A stretch of DNA of 64,000 nt from assembly GCF_900086645.1 (NCBI RefSeq), contig NZ_LT576451.1, positions 2,604,001 through 2,668,000 of the forward strand, given 5' to 3'. The position numbers and the translations under genes were made by a program. Positions 9,044 through 23,011 of the stretch are shown one piece after another. The notes under the pieces were generated by a model. That model was given only the letters and a program-made list of their open reading frames with translations. It was not told where the DNA came from and made no database searches. Position 1 is the stretch's first letter. Each line of letters starts with the position of its first letter. The DNA comes from Curtobacterium sp. 9128 (lineage in GTDB: Bacteria; Actinomycetota; Actinomycetes; Actinomycetales; Microbacteriaceae).

Positions 9044-9295
9044 TCAGCTCCCCGCCGTGAACTTGTTGATGAGCCCGAGCACGATGATCGACACGATCCA
9101 GAGGAGACCGAGGATCACCGTGATCCGGTTGAGGTTGCGCTCGGCCACGCCGGACGCCCCGAGGTTGCTCGTCACACCACCGCCGAACATGTCGGAGAGA
9201 CCGCCACCGCGGCCCTTGTGCAGGAGGATGAGAAGCGTGAGCAGGAGACTCGTGATAGCGAGGAGCACCTGCAGCACGACGGAGAGAATCGCCAC
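9044..9295 (-). CDS. secG: Preprotein translocase subunit SecG
   Basis: Accessory membrane subunit of the SecYEG protein export channel. It has 83 residues with two hydrophobic segments (about residues 3-22 and 56-77) separated by the glycine-rich cytoplasmic loop LLHKGRGGGLSDMFGGG, the family hallmark. GTG start. A hairpin (9330-9356) separates it from tpiA upstream, so it may be expressed both by read-through from the glycolytic genes and from its own promoter. The gap-pgk-tpiA-secG order is conserved in actinobacteria. Confidence 0.95.
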   Translation of the reverse strand: MAILSVVLQVLLAITSLLLTLLILLHKGRGGGLSDMFGGGVTSNLGASGVAERNLNRITVILGLLWIVSIIVLGLINKFTAGS

Positions 9296-9329
9296 GACGT
9301 ACCTTTCGTGTCAGTCAGCCGTACGAGTA

Positions 9330-9356
9330 TACCGGCCGAGCTGGGCTCGGCCGGTA
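9330..9356 (-). terminator. Hairpin between tpiA and secG
   Basis: TACCGGCCGAGC and GCTCGGCCGGTA form a perfect 12-bp stem with a TGG loop, 19 bases after the tpiA stop on the minus strand. Probably a partial terminator or mRNA 3' stabiliser, because secG follows in the same direction. Confidence 0.65.
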
Positions 9357-9375
9357 CCCCGGACGGAACGGTGTG

Positions 9376-10155
9376 TCAGAGGCCGACGTGCTGGCGGAAG
9401 CGCGCGATGGCCGCGAACTCCTGGACGTCGAGCGACGCCCCACCGACGAGCGCGCCGTCGACGTCGGGCTCGCGCAGGAAGCCCGCGATGTTGCCCGACT
9501 TCACGGAGCCGCCGTAGAGCACGCGGGTCTCGGCAGCAGCCTCGTCGCCCCACGCCGCGGCGATCCCGCGACGGAGTGCTGCGCATTCGTCCTGCGCCTG
9601 CTCTGCGGTGGCCGCCTGGCCGGAGCCGATCGCCCAGACCGGCTCGTACGCGACGACGATCTCGGACGGCTTGACCGCGTCGAGCACGACCTGGAGCTGC
9701 TCGACCGGCACGACACCGGCTCCGCGGCTCTCGCGCTGCTCGCCGGTCTCGCCGACGCAGACGACCGGCACGAGTCCGTGCTTGACGGCGGCGGCGGTCT
9801 TCGCCGCGACGATCTCGTCGGTCTCACCGTGGACGGTGCGACGTTCGGAGTGCCCGACGATCACGTACGCGGCGTCGAGGGCAGCGAGGAACGCGCCGGA
9901 GACGTCGCCCGTGTAGGCGCCGGAGTCGTGCTGGGAGAGGTCCTGCGCACCGAAGCGGATCGGGAGCTTGTCCGCCGAGATGAGCGTCTGCACGCTGCGG
10001 AGGTCCGTGAAGGGCGGGAACACCGCGACCTCGACGTCGTCGAAGTCGTGGCGAGCGTCCTTCAGCGTCCACGCGAGCTTCTGCACGGTGGCGATGGCCT
10101 GGAGGTGATCCAGGTTCATCTTCCAGTTGCCCGCAATGAAAGGAGTACGCGTCAT
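9376..10155 (-). CDS. tpiA: Triose-phosphate isomerase
   Basis: Interconverts dihydroxyacetone phosphate and glyceraldehyde-3-phosphate in glycolysis. It has 259 residues. The N-terminus [14 protein letters not shown] carries the substrate-binding Asn and Lys, VIVGHSERR carries the catalytic His, and [13 protein letters not shown] carries the catalytic Glu; YGGSVKSGN and GALVGGASL form the phosphate-binding end. The frame stays open far upstream, but the ATG at 10155 gives the conserved N-terminus and overlaps the pgk stop by 4 bases, so the longer form is rejected. Confidence 0.97.
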   Translation of the reverse strand: MTRTPFIAGNWKMNLDHLQAIATVQKLAWTLKDARHDFDDVEVAVFPPFTDLRSVQTLISADKLPIRFGAQDLSQHDSGAYTGDVSGAFLAALDAAYVIVGHSERRTVHGETDEIVAAKTAAAVKHGLVPVVCVGETGEQRESRGAGVVPVEQLQVVLDAVKPSEIVVAYEPVWAIGSGQAATAEQAQDECAALRRGIAAAWGDEAAAETRVLYGGSVKSGNIAGFLREPDVDGALVGGASLDVQEFAAIARFRQHVGL

Positions 10156-11369
10156 CGGGCCCACCCCAGTGCTTCGAGACCGGGGAGCGACTTGCCCTCG
10201 AGGAACTCGAGGCTCGCACCGCCGCCGGTCGAGATGTGCCCGAACTGGTCGTCCGAGAACCCGAGGGACCGGACGGCAGCAGCGGAGTCGCCACCGCCGA
10301 CGACCCCGAGCCCGTCGACCTCGGTGAGCGCCTGCGCGACGGTCTTCGTGCCCGCGGCGAAGGCCGGGAACTCGAACACGCCCATCGGCCCGTTCCAGAA
10401 CACGGTCTTCGAACCGGACACCGCCGACGCGAACCGCGCCGCCGTCTCCGGGCCGATGTCGAGACCGATGCCGTCGGCACCGAACGAGGAGGACTCGATG
10501 GCATCGGCGGCGACCGTCTCGTGGTCGGCGTCTGCGGAAAAGCCGGACGCCACGACGACGTCGGTCGGCAGGTCGATCGTCACGCCCAGCTCGTCGGCCT
10601 TGGTCAGGTAGGAGCGCACGACGTCGAGCTGGTCCTGCTCGAGCAGGGACTTGGCGACACCGTGGCCCTGCGCCGCGAGGAAGGTGAAGAGCATCCCACC
10701 ACCGATGCACAGCGTGTCCACCTGCGGGAGCAGGTGGTCGATCACGCCGAGCTTGTCGCTGACCTTCGAGCCGCCGAGCACCACCGTGTAGGGGCGCTCC
10801 GGGTTCGTGGTCAGACGCTCGAGCACGCGGAGTTCGGTCTCGATGAGCTCACCGGCTGCCGAGGGCAGCGCAGAGGCGAGCTCGTACACGGAGGCCTGCT
10901 TGCGGTGCACGACGCCGAAGCCGTCCGACACGAAGGCGTCGGCCATGGCGGCGATGCGGTCCGCGAAGCCACCGCGCACGGCGGCGTCCTTCGAGGTCTC
11001 CTCCGGGTTGAAGCGGAGGTTCTCGAGCAGCAGGACGTCGCCGTCCCCGAGGGCCTCAGCGGCCGCGGTGGCGTCGTCGCCGACGGTCTCACCGACGAAC
11101 GTCACCTCTTTCCCGAGCAGCTCGGAGAGGCGCTGGGCCACCGGGGCCAGCGAGTACTCCGGCGCCGGCGACCCATCGGGACGGCCGAGGTGGGAGATGA
11201 CGATGACGCGCGCGCCGGCGTTGATGAGCGTGTCGAGCGTCGCGAGCGACGCCCGCACGCGGCCGTCGTCCGTGATCACGCCGTCCTTGAGCGGGACGTT
11301 CAGGTCACAGCGGACGACGACACGCTTGCCGGCGAGGTCGCCGAGGTCCTCGAGGGTGCGGAGGGTCAT
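10152..11369 (-). CDS. pgk: Phosphoglycerate kinase
   Basis: Substrate-level phosphorylation step: 1,3-bisphosphoglycerate plus ADP gives 3-phosphoglycerate plus ATP. It has 405 residues. The N-terminal [16 protein letters not shown] motif, VISHLGRP, and the C-terminal nucleotide-binding loop [10 protein letters not shown] are all present. The ATG at 11369 is chosen over an upstream in-frame codon because it gives the standard N-terminus [12 protein letters not shown] and sits 2 bases after the gap stop. Part of the co-transcribed gap-pgk-tpiA run. Confidence 0.97.
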   Translation of the reverse strand: MTLRTLEDLGDLAGKRVVVRCDLNVPLKDGVITDDGRVRASLATLDTLINAGARVIVISHLGRPDGSPAPEYSLAPVAQRLSELLGKEVTFVGETVGDDATAAAEALGDGDVLLLENLRFNPEETSKDAAVRGGFADRIAAMADAFVSDGFGVVHRKQASVYELASALPSAAGELIETELRVLERLTTNPERPYTVVLGGSKVSDKLGVIDHLLPQVDTLCIGGGMLFTFLAAQGHGVAKSLLEQDQLDVVRSYLTKADELGVTIDLPTDVVVASGFSADADHETVAADAIESSSFGADGIGLDIGPETAARFASAVSGSKTVFWNGPMGVFEFPAFAAGTKTVAQALTEVDGLGVVGGGDSAAAVRSLGFSDDQFGHISTGGGASLEFLEGKSLPGLEALGWAR

Positions 11370-11371
11370 GC

Positions 11372-12487
<1,116 letters not shown>

Positions 12488-12564
12488 CTAGCAGTCGGAG
12501 CATCAGCGCCCGCCCGTGTGACGTCCAGGAAGCGCCACGCCGGGACGGGTCGGACGAGGGGGCC

Positions 12565-13545
12565 TCAGGCGCCCTCGAGCTCCTCGGGGACGCTGGCCTC
12601 GGTGCCCGGGATGTCGAGTTCCGCGGCACGCTTGTCGGCCATCGCGAGGAGGCGGCGGATGCGGCCGGCGATGGCGTCCTTCGTCATGGGCGGGTCGGCG
12701 TGCTGGCCGAGTTCGTCGAGCGACGCGTCCCGGTGTGCGAGCCGCAGGGACCCGGCGTACTGCAGGTGGTCGGGGACCTCGTCGCCGAGGATCTCGAGTG
12801 CGCGCTCGACCCGTGCGCACGCTGCGACCGCGGCCTGGGCCGAGCGGCGGAGGTTCGCGTCGTCGAAGTTCACCAGGCGGTTGGCGGTCGCGCGGACCTC
12901 CCGGCGCTGGCGCATCTCCTCCCACTCGGCGGTGGTGCGCGCTGCACCCATCACCGTGAGCATCTGCCCGATGGCCTCGCCGTCGCGGATGACGACGCGG
13001 TGCACCCCGCGGACCTCACGGCCCTTCGCGGCGATCCCGAGACGCGACGCGGCTCCCACCAGGGCCATCGCCGCCTCGTTGCCGGGGCAGGTCACCTCGA
13101 GCGCTGCGGCGCGACCCGGGTCGGTCAGGGTGCCGGCTGCGAGGAACGCACCGCGCCAGATCGCGGCGAGGTCCTCGCGGTTCCCGGTGGTCAGCCGGTT
13201 CGGCAGCCCGCGGACCGGACGACGGCGGGCGTCCATCAGCCCGGTCTGGCGTGCGAGGGTCTCCCCGGCCTCGAGCACGCGGACCAGGTAGCGGGTGCCA
13301 CGCCGAGCGGACGCCGAGGAGCCCACCGAGGCCTCGCTGCGGACACCGTAGAGCTCGGCGAGGTCCTTGCGGACACGGTGCACGATGATCCGGGTGTCGA
13401 GCTCGACCTCGACGGCGATGCGGCCGGAGATCACGTGCAGCCCGCCCGCGAAGCGCAGCACGGTCGCGAGCTCGGCGGCACGGACCGTGTTGCGGCCCAC
13501 GACGACCCTGGCCAGTTCGTCCTTGACCTCGGCAGTCAACGGCAC
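12565..13545 (-). CDS. whiA: DNA-binding protein WhiA
   Basis: Conserved Gram-positive regulator combining a LAGLIDADG-like N-terminal fold with a C-terminal helix-turn-helix. In Streptomyces it acts with WhiB on sporulation and division genes; in non-sporulating actinobacteria its role is less clear. It has 326 residues. The family start [13 protein letters not shown], the central [10 protein letters not shown] and [17 protein letters not shown], and the C-terminal [34 protein letters not shown] helix-turn-helix are all visible. GTG start. It follows rapZ after 78 bases; the yvcK gene usually found between them is absent. Confidence 0.95.
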   Translation of the reverse strand: MPLTAEVKDELARVVVGRNTVRAAELATVLRFAGGLHVISGRIAVEVELDTRIIVHRVRKDLAELYGVRSEASVGSSASARRGTRYLVRVLEAGETLARQTGLMDARRRPVRGLPNRLTTGNREDLAAIWRGAFLAAGTLTDPGRAAALEVTCPGNEAAMALVGAASRLGIAAKGREVRGVHRVVIRDGEAIGQMLTVMGAARTTAEWEEMRQRREVRATANRLVNFDDANLRRSAQAAVAACARVERALEILGDEVPDHLQYAGSLRLAHRDASLDELGQHADPPMTKDAIAGRIRRLLAMADKRAAELDIPGTEASVPEELEGA

Positions 13546-13623
13546 AGCATCATTCCTAACGTTTCTGGTGGTGGGGCTCGTCGGTCCCGGTGGCGCAGCC
13601 GTGTGGAGCGGCCGGTGGGACGG

Positions 13624-14511
13624 TCACTCCCGGCCGAGATCTCGGTTCTTCACACGCACGGCGACGTTGGGCATCCCACGGAGGAGACTCGCCAACTCGG
13701 CGACGATGGCGACCGAGCGGTGCTTCCCGCCGGTACAGCCGATGGCGATCGTAGCGTGTCTTTTGTTCTCGCGCTGGTAGCCGTCCAGGACGGGCTCCAG
13801 CACTGCGGCGTACCGGTCCACGAACGGACGGGCACCGGACTGGGCCAGGACGTAGTCCGAGACGGGCTCGTCGAGGCCCGTGTGCGGCCGGAGTTCCGGC
13901 ACCCAGTACGGGTTCGGGAGGAACCGCACGTCGGCGACCATGTCCGCGTCCGGCGGCAGCCCGTACTTGAACCCGAAGCTCATCAGCGTCACCTGAACAC
14001 CCGTGAAGCGGTCCTCGGCGAACTTCTCGATGACGGTGTTCGCGAGCTGGTGGATGTTGAGGTCCGAGGTGTCGATGATCACGTCCGACGCCTCTCGGAG
14101 ACCGAGGAGTCGCTGGCGCTCACGGGCGATGCCGTCCAGCAGCGTGTCCTCGCCCTGCAGCGGGTGCGGTCGGCGGACCTGCTCGAACCGTCGGACGAGC
14201 ACCTGGTCCGTCGCCTCGAGGAACAGCACGCGCACCCGTGCGGAGGTGCTCGCACGCAGCTGCTCGACGGCGGCTTCGGGGTCGGTGAAGTGCCGCCCGC
14301 CACGCACGTCGACCACCGCAGCGAGCTTCGGGATCTTCTCCCCCGCCCGGTCGGCGAGGTCGGTCAGCGGACCGAGCATCTGGGTCGGCAGGTTGTCGAC
14401 GACGTACCAGTCGAGGTCCTCGAGGGCCTTGCCGACGGTCGACCTGCCCGCACCGGACATCCCGGTGACGATGAGGACGTCGTGCTGGGGCTTCGGTTCG
14501 GTGTCGGTCAT
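13624..14511 (-). CDS. rapZ: RNase adapter RapZ / nucleotide-binding protein YvcJ family
   Basis: P-loop protein; in Escherichia coli it is the adapter that presents small RNAs to RNase E, while its actinobacterial role is not settled. It has 295 residues from the chosen ATG. Walker A is [10 protein letters not shown] near residues 15-24, followed by WYVVDNLP, and the C-terminal domain contains [16 protein letters not shown] and [11 protein letters not shown], all family hallmarks. A longer form starting at GTG 14625 adds 38 low-complexity residues and has no better ribosome site, so it is less likely. It lies 151 bases from the uvrC stop. Confidence 0.92.
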   Translation of the reverse strand: MTDTEPKPQHDVLIVTGMSGAGRSTVGKALEDLDWYVVDNLPTQMLGPLTDLADRAGEKIPKLAAVVDVRGGRHFTDPEAAVEQLRASTSARVRVLFLEATDQVLVRRFEQVRRPHPLQGEDTLLDGIARERQRLLGLREASDVIIDTSDLNIHQLANTVIEKFAEDRFTGVQVTLMSFGFKYGLPPDADMVADVRFLPNPYWVPELRPHTGLDEPVSDYVLAQSGARPFVDRYAAVLEPVLDGYQRENKRHATIAIGCTGGKHRSVAIVAELASLLRGMPNVAVRVKNRDLGRE

Positions 14512-14662
14512 CTGGGAGATGTGCTCCGTCGTCGCTGCCCGGGCGCGTCGCCAGGGCTCTCCGGGACGGCCCGGCCGGGTGGTCTCGGGTCGGTTGGGCT
14601 CGCGGACAAGGCTATCCCCCGACACGCGCGGTCCGCAGGCCGGCCTGGAGGCTCGTCACGTG

Positions 14663-16705
14663 TCATGCAGGCAGGTGCGGACCGTCAGCGGTCGTCTCCG
14701 GGACCTGCACCGGGCCTCCTGAGCGGGTCGCGTCCGTGTCCTGCGCACCCGGCTCCGCCGGCTGGGGCGCGCTCGTCGGCGACTCGCCGGTCGGCGTGCT
14801 CGTCGGCACCGTCGTCAGCTTCCTGACCACCGCAGCGGCGGTCGCCGGACCCACCCCGTTGACCTCGGCGATCTCGTCCGCCGTGGCGGACCGCAGCCGC
14901 GCCACCGAGCCGAAGTGCTTCAACAGCGCACTCACCCGGCTCGGCCCGAGGCCCGGGATCTCCGAGAGCTGCGTGCGGACGTCGCGCTTGCGCCGTCCCC
15001 GCTGGTGGGTGATCGCGAACCGGTGCGCCTCGTCGCGGATGCGTTGGATGAGGAAGAGCGCCTCGGAGTTTCGGGGCAGGATCACCGGGAAGTCGTCGTC
15101 CGGCAGCCAGAGTTCCTCGAGCCGCTTGGCGATGCCGACCAGCGCAATGTCGGTGACACCGGCTTCGTCCATCGCCCGCTTCGCCGCCTGGACCTGGGGC
15201 TGGCCGCCGTCGACGATGAGCAGCTGCGGGCGGTACGCGAACCGCTTCGTGGGCTTCTCCACCGCGACCACGCCGTCCGCGTTCTGGTCCGGCTGCTCGG
15301 GAAGCTCGGCGTCCTCGTCGAGGCGCGCGAGCCGACGGGTCAGCACCTGGTGCATGCTGTCGGTGTCGTCGCGGGTCTCCGCGATCGAGTACCGCCGGTA
15401 CTGGTCCTTCCGGGGCAGCCCGTCCTCGAACACGACCATCGACGCCACGACGTTCGTGCCCTGCAGGTGCGAGATGTCGTAGCACTCCATCCGCAGCGGC
15501 GCCTCGGTCATGCCGAGCGCTTCCTGGATGTCGGCCAGGGCTGCAGCACGCGTGGTGTAGTCGGCCGAGCGCTTGGTCTTGTAGAGCATCAGCGCCTGCT
15601 GCGCGTTCTGCGACGCCGTCCGTGCGAGGCCGGCCCGGTCTCCGCGCTGCGCGGTGCTGAGCTTGGTCCCCCGGCCGCCGCGACGGTCGCTGAGCCACTG
15701 CTGCAGCGCGTCGGCGTCGTCGGGGAGCTCCGGGACGACGACCTCTCGGGGCGGATCGGACTCGGCCGTGCCATCGGCGTAGTTGCCCTGCACGATCTGT
15801 TCGACCAGGTCGCCCGTCGAGATGTCGAGCTCCTTGTCCACGACCCAGCCGCGGACACCGCGGATGCGACCGCCGCGGACCGAGAACAGCTGCACGGCTG
15901 CGGCGAGCTCGTCCTCGGCGATGCCGAACAGGTCGAGGTCCACCGAGTCGCGGAGCACGACGGCCGACTTCTCGAGGACGGCCTCGAGCGCCTCGACCTG
16001 GTCGCGGTACTTCGCGGCCTGCTCGTACTGCATCGCGTCGGCGGAGGCACCCATGCGCTGCCGGAGTTCGGTGATCACCCGGCGGTCGTAGCTCGCCATG
16101 AACCGGACGAACTCCTCGACCAGGGCACGGTGCTCCGCGATCGTGACCCGCTGCGAACACGGTCCGCCGCACTTGCCGATCTGCCCGGGGAAGCACGGCT
16201 TGCCGGTCTGCATCGCGCGCTTGTACGAGGAGTCGGAGCAGGTGCGGATCGGGAACACCTTGATCATCAGGTCGATCGTGTCGTGCACGGCCCAGATCTT
16301 CGGGTACGGCCCGAAGTACTTCGCGCCCTTGATCTTCCGGTTCCGCGTCACCATCACCCGTGGTGCTTCGTCCGCCATCGTGATCGCCATGTACGGGTAC
16401 GACTTGTCGTCCCGGAACTTCACGTTGAACGGCGGATCGAACTCCTTGATCCACGTGTACTCGAGCTGGAGCGCCTCGATCTCGGACCCGACGGTCGTCC
16501 ACTCGACGCTCTTCGCCGTGAGGACCATCCGGCGGGTGCGCTCGTGCAGCGTCGGCAGCGGCGCGAAGTAGTTGCTGAGCCGCGCCCGGAGGTTCTTCGC
16601 CTTGCCGACGTAGAGCACCCGGCCGTTGCCGTCACGCCATCGGTAGACGCCCGGATCGGTCGGGATCTCCCCCGCCTTCGGACGCCACGGGACGGTGTCC
16701 GCCAC
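14663..16705 (-). CDS. uvrC: UvrABC excinuclease subunit C
   Basis: Makes the two incisions flanking bulky DNA lesions in nucleotide excision repair. It has 680 residues. The N-terminal GIY-YIG nuclease ([20 protein letters not shown], near residues 18-37), the central UVR motif, the RNase H-like nuclease ([20 protein letters not shown] and [10 protein letters not shown]), and the C-terminal double helix-hairpin-helix ([28 protein letters not shown]) are all present. A Ser/Thr/Pro-rich tail of about 45 residues extends beyond the usual end. The GTG start directly abuts the uvrA stop. Confidence 0.97.
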   Translation of the reverse strand: MADTVPWRPKAGEIPTDPGVYRWRDGNGRVLYVGKAKNLRARLSNYFAPLPTLHERTRRMVLTAKSVEWTTVGSEIEALQLEYTWIKEFDPPFNVKFRDDKSYPYMAITMADEAPRVMVTRNRKIKGAKYFGPYPKIWAVHDTIDLMIKVFPIRTCSDSSYKRAMQTGKPCFPGQIGKCGGPCSQRVTIAEHRALVEEFVRFMASYDRRVITELRQRMGASADAMQYEQAAKYRDQVEALEAVLEKSAVVLRDSVDLDLFGIAEDELAAAVQLFSVRGGRIRGVRGWVVDKELDISTGDLVEQIVQGNYADGTAESDPPREVVVPELPDDADALQQWLSDRRGGRGTKLSTAQRGDRAGLARTASQNAQQALMLYKTKRSADYTTRAAALADIQEALGMTEAPLRMECYDISHLQGTNVVASMVVFEDGLPRKDQYRRYSIAETRDDTDSMHQVLTRRLARLDEDAELPEQPDQNADGVVAVEKPTKRFAYRPQLLIVDGGQPQVQAAKRAMDEAGVTDIALVGIAKRLEELWLPDDDFPVILPRNSEALFLIQRIRDEAHRFAITHQRGRRKRDVRTQLSEIPGLGPSRVSALLKHFGSVARLRSATADEIAEVNGVGPATAAAVVRKLTTVPTSTPTGESPTSAPQPAEPGAQDTDATRSGGPVQVPETTADGPHLPA

Positions 16706-19700
16706 CTACCGAGCACCCGCCTTCGTGCCGCGCTTCAGCGTGCCGGTCTCCGTGACCGTGCGGGCGCCGACGGAGCGCTCCTTGCCCACGCGGGCGTCCT
16801 GCGCGTCGAAGATCTCGCGCAGGAAGACACCGGTGTGGCTCTCGGGGACGTCCGCGACGAACTCCGGGGTGCCCGTCGCCAGGACGGTGCCACCACCGGA
16901 ACCACCTTCCGGACCCATGTCGATGAGCCAGTCAGCCGACTTGATGACGTCGAGGTTGTGCTCGATCGTGATCACGGTGTTGCCCTTGTCGACGAGGCCC
17001 TGCAGCACGAGCAGCAGCTTCCGGACGTCCTCGAAGTGCAGGCCCGTCGTCGGCTCGTCGAGCACGTACACGGTGCGGCCGTTGGACCGGCGCTGGAGTT
17101 CCGTCGCGAGCTTCACGCGCTGCGCCTCGCCGCCGGAGAGGGTCGTCGCACTCTGGCCGAGGCGGACGTACCCGAGACCCACGTCGACGAGGGTCGCCAT
17201 GTAGCGGTGGATCGCGGAGATCGGCTCGAAGAACTCGGCCGCCTCGCTGATCGGCATGTCGAGGACCTCGGAGATGTCCTTGCCCTTGTAGTGCACCTGC
17301 AGCGTCTCGCGGTTGTACCGCGCGCCACCGCAGACTTCGCACGCGACGTAGACGTCGGGGAGGAAGTTCATCTCGATCTTGATCGTGCCGTCGCCGGAAC
17401 AGTTCTCGCAGCGACCGCCCTTGACGTTGAAGCTGAAGCGACCGGGCTGGTAGCCGCGGGCCTTCGCTTCCGGGGTCTCGGCGAAGAGCTGCCGGATCCG
17501 GTCGAACACACCCGTGTAGGTCGCCGGGTTCGACCGCGGAGTGCGGCCGATCGGTGCCTGGTCGACGTGGACCACCTTGTCGAGCTGGTCGAGCCCCTTG
17601 ACGCGGGTGTGCTTGCCGGCGATGTGCCGTGCGCCGTTGAGCTGGTTCGCGAGCACCTTGTAGAGGATGTCGTTCACCAGCGTCGACTTGCCGGAACCGC
17701 TGACGCCGGTCACCGCGGTGAACACCCCGAGCGGGAAGTCGACGTCGACTTCCTTGAGGTTGTTGGCGCGGGCGCCCTGCACGCTGATCACGCGCTTCTT
17801 GTTGATCTTCCGGCGCTCCGACGGCATCTCGATCATGCGACGCCCGGCGAGGTAGTCGCCCGTGATCGACTCGCGGTTCTCGATGATGCCCTCGTACGAG
17901 CCCGAGTGCACGACGTTGCCGCCGTTGACCCCGGCACCAGGACCGATGTCGACGACCCAGTCCGCCGTGCGGATCGTGTCCTCGTCGTGCTCGACGACGA
18001 TGAGGGTGTTGCCGAGGTTCTTCAGCTTCACGAGCGTGTCGATCAGCCGGCGGTTGTCCCGCTGGTGCAGCCCGATGCTCGGCTCGTCGAGGACGTAGAG
18101 CACGCCCGTCAGCCCCGACCCGATCTGGGTCGCGAGCCGGATGCGCTGCGCTTCGCCACCCGACAGCGAACCGGCGCCGCGGGACAGCGTGAGGTAGTTG
18201 AGCCCGACCTCGAGCAGGAACTCGAGGCGCGCCCGGATCTCGCGCAGCACTGCCGCGGCGATGTGGGCTTCACGCTCGGTGAGGGTCAGGGTCTCCATGA
18301 ACGCGTACGCGTTGTCGAGGCTGAGCTCGGTCACGTCCGCGATGCTGCGGTCCGCCACGGTCACGGCGAGGACCTCTGGCTTGAGACGGGTGCCGTCGCA
18401 CACCGGGCACGGGACCTCGCGCAGGTACCCCTGGAAGCGCTGCCGCTGGGAGTCGGACTCTGCCTCGGCGAACTTGCGCTCGATGTACGGCATCACGCCT
18501 TCGAAGCCGCTGGTGTAGCGCATCTCGCGCCCGAAGCGGTTGCGCCAGGACACCGAGACCTCGAAGTCCTTGCCGGTGAGGATCGCTGCCTGCACGGACG
18601 CGTCGAGCTGGTTCCAGGGGGTGTCGAGCCGGAAGCCGAGTTCCTTGCCGAGACCGGCGAGGAGCTTCTCGAAGTACGAGTACAGCCCGCTCGTGCCGGT
18701 CCAGGGCAGGAGGACACCGTCGGCGAGCGAGGCTTCCGGGTCGCCGAGCACCAGGTCGGGGTCGACCGACATGCGCGTGCCGAGGCCGGAGCACTCCGGG
18801 CAGGCACCGAACGGGGCGTTGAACGAGAACGTCCGCGGCTCGATCTCGGTGAGCGCCAGCGGGTGGTTGTTCGGGCACGACAGGTTCTCGGAGTAGGTCC
18901 GGACCGCGCCGGGCCCTTCGTGGTCGACGAGGTCGATCGCGACCGTGCCGTTCGTCAGGCGCAGCGCCGTCTCGAGGGAGTCGGTGAGGCGGCCGAGGAT
19001 GTCGTCGCTCGCCACCAGTCGGTCGACGATCACCGAGATGTCGTGCTTGACCTGCTTCTTGAGCGTGGGCGGGCTGCTCAGCTGGATCCGCTCGCCGTCG
19101 ACGATCGCGCGCGAGTAGCCGGACGCCGCGAGCTCCTGGAAGAGGTCGACGAACTCGCCCTTCTTCTTGGAGACGATCGGGGCCAGGACCTGGAACCGGG
19201 TACCGGTCTCCTGGGTCATGAGCTGGTCCGCGATCTGCTGGACCGTCTGCTTGCTGATGACCTCGCCACACGTCGGGCAGTGCGGGATCCCGATGCGCGC
19301 CCAGAGCAGGCGCATGTAGTCGTAGACCTCGGTGATGGTGCCGACCGTCGACCGCGGGTTGCGGTTCGTCGACTTCTGGTCGATCGAGACCGCTGGCGAC
19401 AGCCCCTCGATGAAGTCGACGTCGGGGCGGTCCACCTGCCCGAGGAACTGCCGCGCGTACGCCGAGAGCGACTCGACGTAGCGCCGCTGTCCCTCGGCGA
19501 AGATCGTGTCGAACGCCAACGAGGACTTCCCCGAACCGGACAGGCCGGTGAACACGACGAGGGAGTCGCGCGGGATCTCGAGGTCGACGTCGCGCAGGTT
19601 GTGCACGCGCGCACCACGGACGCTGAGCGTCGAGGTGTCGTGCGGTGCAGCCCCACCGGGGAGGTGCTGGTCTGCGGGCTCGAGGTCGGCCGGCTCGGTG

Positions 19701-19765
19701 GTGGCGGAGTCGCCGAAGGCGCTCCGGCCGGAGGTCGCGGTACCGCGGTCAGAGGTGATGGTCAT
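16706..19765 (-). CDS. uvrA: UvrABC excinuclease subunit A
   Basis: Damage-recognition ATPase of nucleotide excision repair, a dimer with two ABC-type ATPase modules per subunit. About 1019 residues. Walker A motifs are GLSGSGKSS (N-terminal) and GVSGSGKST (second half); signature motifs are [13 protein letters not shown] and [13 protein letters not shown]; zinc modules are CPTC, CPECSG-type and CENC...CEVC. The first about 45 residues are a low-complexity extension. A GTG one codon upstream (19768) is an equally possible start, and neither has a clear ribosome site. It runs straight into uvrC, whereas uvrB lies beyond one oxidoreductase gene. Confidence 0.96.
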   Translation of the reverse strand: MTITSDRGTATSGRSAFGDSATTEPADLEPADQHLPGGAAPHDTSTLSVRGARVHNLRDVDLEIPRDSLVVFTGLSGSGKSSLAFDTIFAEGQRRYVESLSAYARQFLGQVDRPDVDFIEGLSPAVSIDQKSTNRNPRSTVGTITEVYDYMRLLWARIGIPHCPTCGEVISKQTVQQIADQLMTQETGTRFQVLAPIVSKKKGEFVDLFQELAASGYSRAIVDGERIQLSSPPTLKKQVKHDISVIVDRLVASDDILGRLTDSLETALRLTNGTVAIDLVDHEGPGAVRTYSENLSCPNNHPLALTEIEPRTFSFNAPFGACPECSGLGTRMSVDPDLVLGDPEASLADGVLLPWTGTSGLYSYFEKLLAGLGKELGFRLDTPWNQLDASVQAAILTGKDFEVSVSWRNRFGREMRYTSGFEGVMPYIERKFAEAESDSQRQRFQGYLREVPCPVCDGTRLKPEVLAVTVADRSIADVTELSLDNAYAFMETLTLTEREAHIAAAVLREIRARLEFLLEVGLNYLTLSRGAGSLSGGEAQRIRLATQIGSGLTGVLYVLDEPSIGLHQRDNRRLIDTLVKLKNLGNTLIVVEHDEDTIRTADWVVDIGPGAGVNGGNVVHSGSYEGIIENRESITGDYLAGRRMIEMPSERRKINKKRVISVQGARANNLKEVDVDFPLGVFTAVTGVSGSGKSTLVNDILYKVLANQLNGARHIAGKHTRVKGLDQLDKVVHVDQAPIGRTPRSNPATYTGVFDRIRQLFAETPEAKARGYQPGRFSFNVKGGRCENCSGDGTIKIEMNFLPDVYVACEVCGGARYNRETLQVHYKGKDISEVLDMPISEAAEFFEPISAIHRYMATLVDVGLGYVRLGQSATTLSGGEAQRVKLATELQRRSNGRTVYVLDEPTTGLHFEDVRKLLLVLQGLVDKGNTVITIEHNLDVIKSADWLIDMGPEGGSGGGTVLATGTPEFVADVPESHTGVFLREIFDAQDARVGKERSVGARTVTETGTLKRGTKAGAR

Positions 19766-19813
19766 CACCGTCGATTCTACGAAGGAGGTCCGACATTCGG
19801 TCCGGGAACGGCA

Positions 19814-20717
19814 TCAGACGAGTGCGTCGAGAGCGAACGCGACCCCCGAAGCACGCTCGCTCGCCTGCCAGAGCCGTGCCGCTGCTCCACGGTCGTGCGC
19901 GCGCGGCTCGGCCGGGACGACCGCCGCTGGACCGCGGAGCTGCATGGGGCCGCCGGGACCCCAGTACTGCCCGGACCGGACGTCGTCGCCCACCGCGGCG
20001 TGGACGAGCGGGTGGGCCCCGGCGTCCTTGCCCTGTGCGTACAGCCGTTGCCCGGGTCGGGTCCACGCCGGCTCGGTTCGTGCGGGAGCGATCGCGGGAC
20101 GCGACGGTGCGAGGGAGTCCAACGAGAGGCCGGGGTGCGCGACCACGCTCGACACCGGGGAACCGGCGTCCGCGAGTCGCTCGGCGAGCTCGAAGCCGAA
20201 GAGCATCACCGCGAGCTTGCTGCGGGCGTACTGCCGGTAGCCGGAGTAGTGCCCGACCCGGAACGGATCCGACGGGTCGAGCGATGCCCATCGGTGCGCG
20301 ATCGACCCGAGGTGGACCACGCGTCCCGCGGTCTCCTCGAGCAGTGGGAGCACGAGCGCGGTGAACGCGAAGTGTCCGAGGTGGTTCGTCCCCATCTGCA
20401 GCTCGGTCCCCTGCGCGGTGAACCGCTCCGTCCTCGATCCCACGACGCCGGCGTTGTTGACCACGGCGTCGATCGGGCCGAGTGCACCGAGCGCTGCCGC
20501 CGCTGTCCGGACGACGTCGAGGTCGGCGAGGTCCACGTGCAGGTGCTCGAGCGCCGCGTCGGGAACGTGTCGGCGGATGCTGTCGGCGGCCGCCGTCGCA
20601 CGCTCGGGGCTGCGGGTGGCGAGCACCACCCGGTGCCCGGCCGCGGCGAGCTGCTCCGCCGCGAAGTACCCCAACCCGGCACTGGCGCCGGTGACGACGA
20701 CGGTCTTCCGCGGCTGC

Positions 20718-20728
<11 letters not shown>
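19814..20728 (-). CDS. Short-chain dehydrogenase/reductase, WW-domain oxidoreductase-like
   Basis: NAD(P)-dependent oxidoreductase of the SDR superfamily; substrate unknown. It has 304 residues. The cofactor loop [16 protein letters not shown] is near residues 12-27, followed by NNAGVVG; the catalytic pair appears as [13 protein letters not shown] (Tyr-x3-Ser/Lys region), matching the SDR subgroup with an HLGHFAF motif. The ATG at 20728 is inside the last codons of uvrB (11-base overlap), so it is likely co-translated with uvrB. It separates uvrB from uvrA; no repair function is evident from its sequence. Confidence 0.85.
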
Positions 20729-22808
<2,080 letters not shown>

Positions 22809-22913
22809 GCCGTCAACACTAGGCGCGACCACCGACACCGAGGGGTCCCGCTCGCCCACGGCGTACCCCGTCCGCGCGCGGGCCGTCCATCGGTCCCCGC
22901 AACGAACCACAAA

Positions 22914-22943
22914 GGACGCTGATAGAAATCAGGTCTAGCGTCC
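22914..22943. promoter_or_regulatory. Inverted repeat upstream of the MFS gene
   Basis: GGACGCT (22914-22920) and AGCGTCC (22937-22943) flank a less GC-rich centre, GATAGAAATCAGGTCT. It lies in the divergent uvrB-MFS spacer, 68 bases before the MFS start, a plausible regulator-binding site. A 9-bp unit (CCGAAGACC) repeats two and a half times just before the start codon. Confidence 0.45.
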
Positions 22944-23011
22944 CATCCGTTCAGCACGCGCAGCGATCTCCCCGCAACGCCCCGAAGACCCGAAGACCCG
23001 AAGAGGCTCCC

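Noticed and set aside
9376..10710. A longer TpiA starting inside pgk
   Set aside because: The family N-terminus begins at the ATG 10155; the extra part is out-of-frame pgk sequence.
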